This document shows positions 58,145 to 64,000 of a DNA stretch of 64,000 bases, in pieces (within the stretch, counting starts at the first letter, position 1; each line of letters opens with the position of its first letter). Source of the DNA: Congeria kusceri (lineage: Eukaryota > Mollusca > Bivalvia > Myida > Dreissenidae); the NCBI GenBank assembly GCA_027627225.1, contig CM051030.1:26839927-26903926 (forward strand), written 5' to 3'. The position numbers were made by a program, and so were the translations under genes. The notes beneath the pieces were generated by a model. It was not told the origin of the DNA. It did not search any database and saw only the letters and a list, made by a program, of their open reading frames with translations.

Positions 58145-58690
58145 CGGATCTTGAATTAACGCTCAATATATATTACTTCATGAGAATGAGTATATAGTTT
58201 ATAACTGAATCATTAGCGTCACCATTTTGTGTTCCAAGGACAATATCTTTTACATTAAGATCAATATGTAATTCTTTACTGCATAAATAAATTGTGAGGT
58301 TCCGCAATATGGGTCGTACAATATTATATTCCAATAAAACGTGTAATAGTTCATTATAACTTGCACAAAATGTACACAGATTAGAAGCTGCTATACAGGT
58401 ATGCATTAGTGGGTAATATACAGAGTAGAATCTTATACTGAAAGTTGCGTAAACTATTACCTATAGTGGCTTTAAATGGTATTAAATATGTATTATTCCA
58501 GTCAATACTTTGATTGTAGGAAGTCATTATAATTTCCCATTTATGTTGCTGTTTGGTTTTAACTTCATCAACAGTTTGTTGATGATTATATAAATATTTA
58601 CAAACTGTGTTTGTTTTTTGCACTTTTTCAAGTAATGTGCTGTTGCTAAAATTAAACGTTTCTTGTATACTATTCCTTTCCGAATATTAC
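58145..58690 (-). pseudogene. LINE reverse transcriptase C-terminal fragment (L1/Tx1-like)
   Basis: Read on minus: SIQETFNFSNSTLLEKVQKT, HKWEIIMTSYNQSIDWNNTY, IPFKATIGNSLRNFQYKILL and PTNAYLYSS. After a frame change near 58,395 it continues CIAASNLCTFCASYNELLHV, RPILRNLTIYL and INYILILMKYYI. FQYK.L..I.PTN followed by C..C and a W-less tail is the L1/Tx1-type C-terminus, similar in layout to 2-481 but a different copy. No catalytic part remains. Confidence 0.65.
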
Positions 58691-58839
58691 TGTTCACATG
58701 ATGTTAAAGGGACTATTTCATTGAAAAGGGCCCCAAGGGGACACTTTCTTTAAAAAATCTTAAATTTAGATATTAGTACCGGTAAAGAATAACGGTTAAA
58801 ACAAGGTATTTATAATACCGTTATAGGATATAACATATA

Positions 58840-60396
58840 CAATATGTCTCAGCCCTGCGGATTCAGATAAGAAGATTTTGTAAGTTCTCACTGTTTAAAT
58901 AAATTTATAGCTATGGTGTCCTACACGCAGCGGACCGAAACGATTTGAACAACTTTAAAAGAGTGTAACCTAAGGTTTAGTCATGGACAGTTTAGTGAAA
59001 TATGCACACCAGTCGTTTGAATGAAAAGTTTACGACGGACAACCGGATTCATGGACGACGGATAATCACAAAAGCTAACCATGAGCGCTTTGTGGCCAGT
59101 TTTGACCCCGGGGCATAGTTTGAACAATCTTTGAAGAGGACCACTAGAGAATGTCACATGTCAAATATGAAAGCTCCAAGCCTTGTGGTTTCAGAGAAGA
59201 AGATTTTTAAAGTGTTCAGTTTTTAAAGATATTTTTAGCTCTTGTGACCTACATATTCAACAAACCGGAACGATTTGAACAATTTTGAAAAAAGGGTCAC
59301 CCACGGATCATTCCTGTGAAGTTTGGTGAAAATCTGTCCTGCGGTTTAGGAGGAGATGTTCTTTGAATGAAAATGTTGAGGCAAGACGCACGACAGACAA
59401 AAGGTACCCTAAAACATAAGGGGCAATAACTCCAGTGTTTCTGGCCTGATCATGTTTATATTTGACTTCATCTGTACTTTTTCGTTCATAAACAAACTCT
59501 GCACGATTGGTGAAGATATGATGAAAAATGAAGTCTCTATACTGAATAATATCAATTTTTTTTACTAACCAAGAGAAATAAATATTGTGTTTCTGGCCCG
59601 ATTTTGCTTATATATATTATAACTTCACCTTTAATATTATGGTCATAGACAAACTGTGCATGATTGGTGAAGATTGGATGTTTTTCACAAACAAAGGGCA
59701 ATAACTCTGGTGTTTCTGGTACGGCCTTGCTTATTTTCGACTTCAAATGTAATCTCATGGTAATAGACAAACTGTGTAGGATTGGTGAAGAATGGCGAAA
59801 ATTGGATGAAATTTTAAGTCTCTAACCTGAATAATAATGTCCATTTTTGCATATATTTTTTCACGAACCAGAGAAATAACTCAGGTGTTTCTCGTCCGAT
59901 ATAGCTTATATTCGACTTCAACTGTACTAACATGGTCATAGACAACCTGTGTGAGATTGGTGAAGATGGAACGAAAAATGTAGTCTCTATCCTAAATTAT
60001 GTCACTTTTTGAATTTGAAAAAAGGGCAATTACTCTGGTGTTTGAAACACGATGTGGCCCATTTTTGGTGTCTCCAGAGATGTGATAGTCATACACATAC
60101 TGTGAAAGTCAGGTTAAGATTGGATGGACAATTAAGTCTAAATGTTGGAAAAAGGCATTTTAGCACGTTTTTGCATGAACAAAGGTGCAATAACTCTTGT
60201 GTTACAGGTGTGATCTAGCCCAATTACAATGTATGGTCATACACAAAAGGTGCAAGTTTGGTTAAAATTGGATGAAAAGAAAAGTATCCAGCGTGAGAAC
60301 AAAATAAATTGTTGACAGCACACTGATGACAGACGACGCAGGAGTGGTCTCCTATACCAATAGCTCACTGAGCACGTTGTGCTCAGTCGAGCTAAA
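58840..60396 (+). repeat. Mosaic of two beta 3' fragments and an alpha element
   Basis: 58,840-59,095: beta 3' part ending 'aaaagctaaccatgagcgct'. 59,096-59,405: a second beta 3' part ('tggccagttttgaccccggg' to 'aagacgcacgacagacaaaa'). 59,406-60,396: alpha units ('ggggcaataactccagtgtt') to the type A 3' end 'gagcacgttgtgctcag' and 'cgagct'. None has an ACAAG end, so these are truncated and stacked head to tail. Confidence 0.65.
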
Positions 60397-62109
60397 AAAG
60401 CAGTTTTTAAATGTGTCCTTACACTTTCAATTGTTTGATACTAACTTCCAACAATAATATTAAGGAATATGGCTCGGGGCAGTCTGCCATGGTCGATACG
60501 GGTATTGGAAAAGACCCAAAACTCAAAAAACATTTAATGATCTTAGAAACACTGTATGTTGTCTTACATTTAGGACTGCAGCAATGATGTTAAAGGGACC
60601 TGCACAATATGACAAAAAAGAACATATTTGTTTGACCATTATAATTAAAAGGGAAACAATAAAAGCTCAAACGCATAATGATGCACTTAAAGCTAGAGAA
60701 TGTTTTGAACAACAGCACAGTGTGTAGTTACAATGTGCAATGATATGGGATTCTAATTAATGTTCAAATATGAACAATTTTGATAAAAAACATTGATTCC
60801 ATTGATTAAAATTAACTTAACAAAGGATCAAATGAAACAATGTACCAGCTATCAAAGAATGGGCCTTACTAGTTCGAAAAAGAAACTTCTTAAAATCAAA
60901 ATGTTTGGTATAGAGTGTTAAATTATATCTAACTGACATTTATTTAAAATCAGTACCATAGTTCAGACAAGAAAACTAGTTTAGTCGCCCATGCCATACA
61001 GTAACTCATATGAACAACTTCCCTGACCGCTGTTTTCTAACAGTTCACACAAAAACACGATCTGGCCCATTTTTGGCCCAAACAACGTTTCTTTGAAAAT
61101 ATTTCGAAATAAAAAATGGTGTCTGCCAAGAACATTGTCAAAGTTTCCAATAAAGCCAGAAATATATCAATAACATTACAGGATAAATATTAGGAAGAGT
61201 GCAGATTGACATGCATGTACAAAAATCGGGAAGAAGTTCTGAACAAATTTGATGTACATGCAGTTTAGAAGGCAATTTGTCTTTAAAGTCATAATTATAT
61301 AACGAAATATGATTTGGAGTACTAAATATATATACAATGACATTACTTAAACACTTATTTGCTCCTATAATTTCACTATAGTAATGTTTTTTTTTACAGT
61401 GTAAACAAACGTCAGACGACCAAGGCTGTCCTGTAATGTTCTTTATTGTGTATGAAATAGTACGAAACAGTTGCAACTATAAAATGTGTTTACCTTATTT
61501 ACACAGTCATAAATTATGTCAACTGCAATGTGCTTATTTTCTAAGTGTATCACGAGTTGGATCGGGAGCCTATTTGGTGGAGGTAATTAATGTCGTTATA
61601 GTTGTACTATACCTGGACTATGGGTCATTGATTTAAATTATTGTAGTCACACGTGATTCATGGAGACTTAAGTATACCGGCACATTAAATTTTTCTTACT
61701 CTTATAGAAAGTACACGTAATCGATTAAAAGTTGTTGTTTTTTTAATGGGTGATCCGGCTATCCAGCATGTTTTTATTCCTTAGAAGATGTATGTTAATA
61801 TACGGATTTGATATAGCGTATACATAGTACTTACGGTACGCAAACCATGACCATTAAATGTGTTTGATAGGATTTACCGACTTAAACAAGCTGTTCAAAA
61901 ACGCAGTTAAAAGTTTGACCCGAATTTATATGCTGAAGGCAGTTGCTTAGTAGTTAAAACTATCTTAAGATAACCATACTAGCTTACATGTAGCTTTTAT
62001 ATGATTCCAAAACTGTTGTTGTTGTTTTGAAAATGTATGTTTTAGCATTTATTAGTTATGGCTACATGAAACAACAATCGTTGTAACTGTAACTGAAGAA
62101 TGCCCCCGG
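60397..62109. other. Unassigned AT-rich region
   Basis: No splice-bounded exon. A 112-codon minus frame (61,138-61,476) has no domain. 'ttaaagggacctgc' at 60,592 resembles the SINE terminus at 50,664. Confidence 0.35.
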
Positions 62110-63270
62110 AGACATGTTTAGACAGAAGAAGGACATTTGAAGTAGATAGACATTTGAAACCCTTCAATACTTCACGAGTTATACACCGCACAAGAACTCC
62201 AAAGATTTTGAAGAGAACGAGTTATGGTCCTTTAACTCTGCTTTTCCTTGCAATATCCTGTGTGGTTGTATTGTAAATCCCTTCAATACGAATAGAGTTA
62301 TGCTCCACACAAGAAACTAAAGGGGAATAACTCCATAAATATTGAAGAATGAGTTATATTCTTTGTACTCTGCACATTCTCATGAAGCCCTATATTAAAG
62401 CCCTATATTATTATATGAAGTATCAACTAAGTCCCTTCAATAATGTTCGAGTTATGTTCCGCGTAAAGATATTACACAATGTAGTTATTGTCAGCACAAA
62501 AAATATGTCATCTGCAATAACTGCAAATATATTGAAGAAAGAGTTATGGTCATTGTACTCTGCACTTCCTCGCAATGTCCTCTATTAATATATGTGTTTT
62601 CATTTTAAATCCCTTCAATACTTAGAGAGTAATGCTCTGCACGAGAAAATTAAGGTCAATACATCCGTAACTATTGAAGAAAGAGTTATGGTCTTTGTAC
62701 TCTGCATTTCCTCTAATTGTCCTGTACCATTATATGAAGTATCACTTGTATCATTTCAACAATTTTCGAGTTATAATCCCTACACGAAAATTAAATAAAG
62801 GGCAATAATTCCGTAAATATTGAAGAAAGAGTTATAGTCCTTGTACTCTGCACGTCCTCTCATTGTCCTCTATCAGTATATGAAGTTTCATAAAAATACC
62901 TTTAATACTAATGGAGTTATGCTCCGCACAGGAAATTAAACAAAGGACAATAAATCCGTAAATATTAAAGTAAGAGTTATGGTCCTTGTACTCTTCACTT
63001 ACTCTCATTGTCCTCTATCATTATATGACGTTTAATTGAATCCATTGAATGCTAATGGAGTTTTCTCCACACAAGAATATTAAACAAAAGGCAATAACTC
63101 CGTGAATATTGAAGAAAGAGTTATGGTCCACACACTCTGCACGTTCTCTCATTGTCCTCTATCATTATATGAAGTATCATTTGAATTCCTTCAATGCTAA
63201 TGCGCACAAGAAGCGGGACGGAAGGACAGACGGACGGAAGGACGGAACGACAGATGGACTGATGAAGCGA
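62110..63270 (+). repeat. ~142-bp tandem array with GGAC-rich 3' edge
   Basis: About seven units carrying 'gaagaaagagttatggtcc', 'gtactctgcacttcctc' and 'attgtcctctatcattatat' (62,539; 62,680; 62,823; 62,971; 63,113). It ends 'gacggaaggacagacggacg' and 'gaagcgataactatatatcc'. Open frames are repeat artefacts. Confidence 0.75.
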
Positions 63271-63884
63271 TAACTATATATCCCGGTCGTCACCTCCCGG
63301 ACATAACAACACAAACTGACTTGACTTAGGAATATGTAAATAATAATTGCATATACAATATCATATACATTTATAACTGTAAGCGTATAACAATGTTAGT
63401 TGTAATGCAGTGATATTTTCCTAAAAGTTATTTATACAAGACATTTTTTTAAATGAGAGAACAGACTATATATTATATAATGTTTAACTATCGCCATTAA
63501 GCAACAATTTTGAATATTTTTTTATAACTAATAAAGATAAGTTACTTAGAAGTTACACATGCAATGAACAGGAATTGTTTTAACATTTACATATGCAACA
63601 ATTCACAATTTTAATATATGTGTCGCATGTGCAGACACAATAGCTAGATAGTGCAAAACTTAGTCGAATGTATTCATAAACAGTGCATGCGTGGTAAATG
63701 TATCGTCATATTGTACTACAATGTACAGGTCATTAAAGTCCATCTCCTTGAATTTCCTTCTGGCAATTCCATAGTTTAATCGTCATTAATGTATATGCAA
63801 ACCTTCAAATGTTGGCTCGTGTGTTTATGTACGTTTCTGAAACAGTAAAACAACTGCATTTTATATAAGTAAATATAATTGGGG
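63271..63884. other. Unassigned AT-rich spacer
   Basis: Nothing recognised. Confidence 0.4.
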
Positions 63885-64000
63885 CATGTCTTGGGAAAAC
63901 CGTGCTTAATGCATGAGTGGGCAGGCTGATCCGGGACGACAGTTTCCGCTTATATGGTATTTTCTGTTTCAAGGAAGTTTCTGTTTAAAATTAATCCACT
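63885..64000 (+). repeat. Abundant bivalve short palindromic repeat, partial
   Basis: 'cttgggaaaaccgtgcttaa', 'tgcatgagtgggcaggctga', 'tccgggacgacagtttccgc' and 'ttatatggtattttctgttt' match, from memory, a very common repeat of dreissenid-type clams. The usual centre is shortened here, and the right side is cut by the window end. It is the best single taxonomic hint. Confidence 0.5.

Noticed and set aside
61138..61476. 112-codon minus-strand frame as a gene
   Set aside because: Composition is unlike coding DNA, no domain and no splice context.
62349..62798. Two plus-strand frames as small proteins
   Set aside because: They lie inside the ~142-bp tandem array and follow its period.

Overview
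This window looks like intergenic and intronic DNA from an animal genome, most likely a bivalve mollusc. It is AT-rich, protein signal is confined to short exons with splice sites, and it is crowded with bivalve-style interspersed repeats. The last ~115 bases match, from memory, an abundant short palindromic repeat of dreissenid and related heterodont clams, so that clade is a guess. I see no prokaryotic, organellar or viral gene organisation.

Layout. 1-1,250: a decayed LINE 3' end, then a tandem-core repeat element. 1,535-7,671 (minus): remains of a multi-exon tyrosine-recombinase-like gene with a 66-bp coding minisatellite at its N-terminus, frameshifts, stops, and a SINE and a truncated LINE in its introns. 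7,990-17,040: tandem-core repeats, several hAT-like elements and a split tRNA-derived SINE, with nested insertions. 17,045-21,725: a nearly full-length but broken LINE (RRM-type ORF1; endonuclease-reverse transcriptase ORF2). 21,725-45,680: a dense nest of non-autonomous elements sharing one pair of ends but carrying different tandem cores, a foldback element with arms of several hundred bases, and one convincing host exon (32,946-33,134, minus) encoding a cytoplasmic tail with two ITIM-like tyrosine motifs. 45,751-64,000: sparser DNA with a partial hAT element, two SINEs, two striking palindromes, a trinucleotide microsatellite, a LINE fragment, more tandem cores and two weak coding candidates.

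The main system is the family of modular elements. One end reads ACAAG, then a short hairpin, then CGCTC plus a sub-terminal repeat. The other end carries the inverted sub-terminal repeat and finishes GAGCTAAA. Between these sit unrelated minisatellite cores, mostly of 140-170-bp units. Nested copies show insertion at T/A runs without obvious target duplication, hairpin arms change in a compensatory way, and at least one element carries two different cores. This fits Helentron-associated non-autonomous elements (HINEs, as in oyster pearl elements), an inference that needs a full-length autonomous partner to prove. Host genes supported here are the decayed recombinase-like gene and the terminal ITIM-like exon; nothing indicates that they act together.
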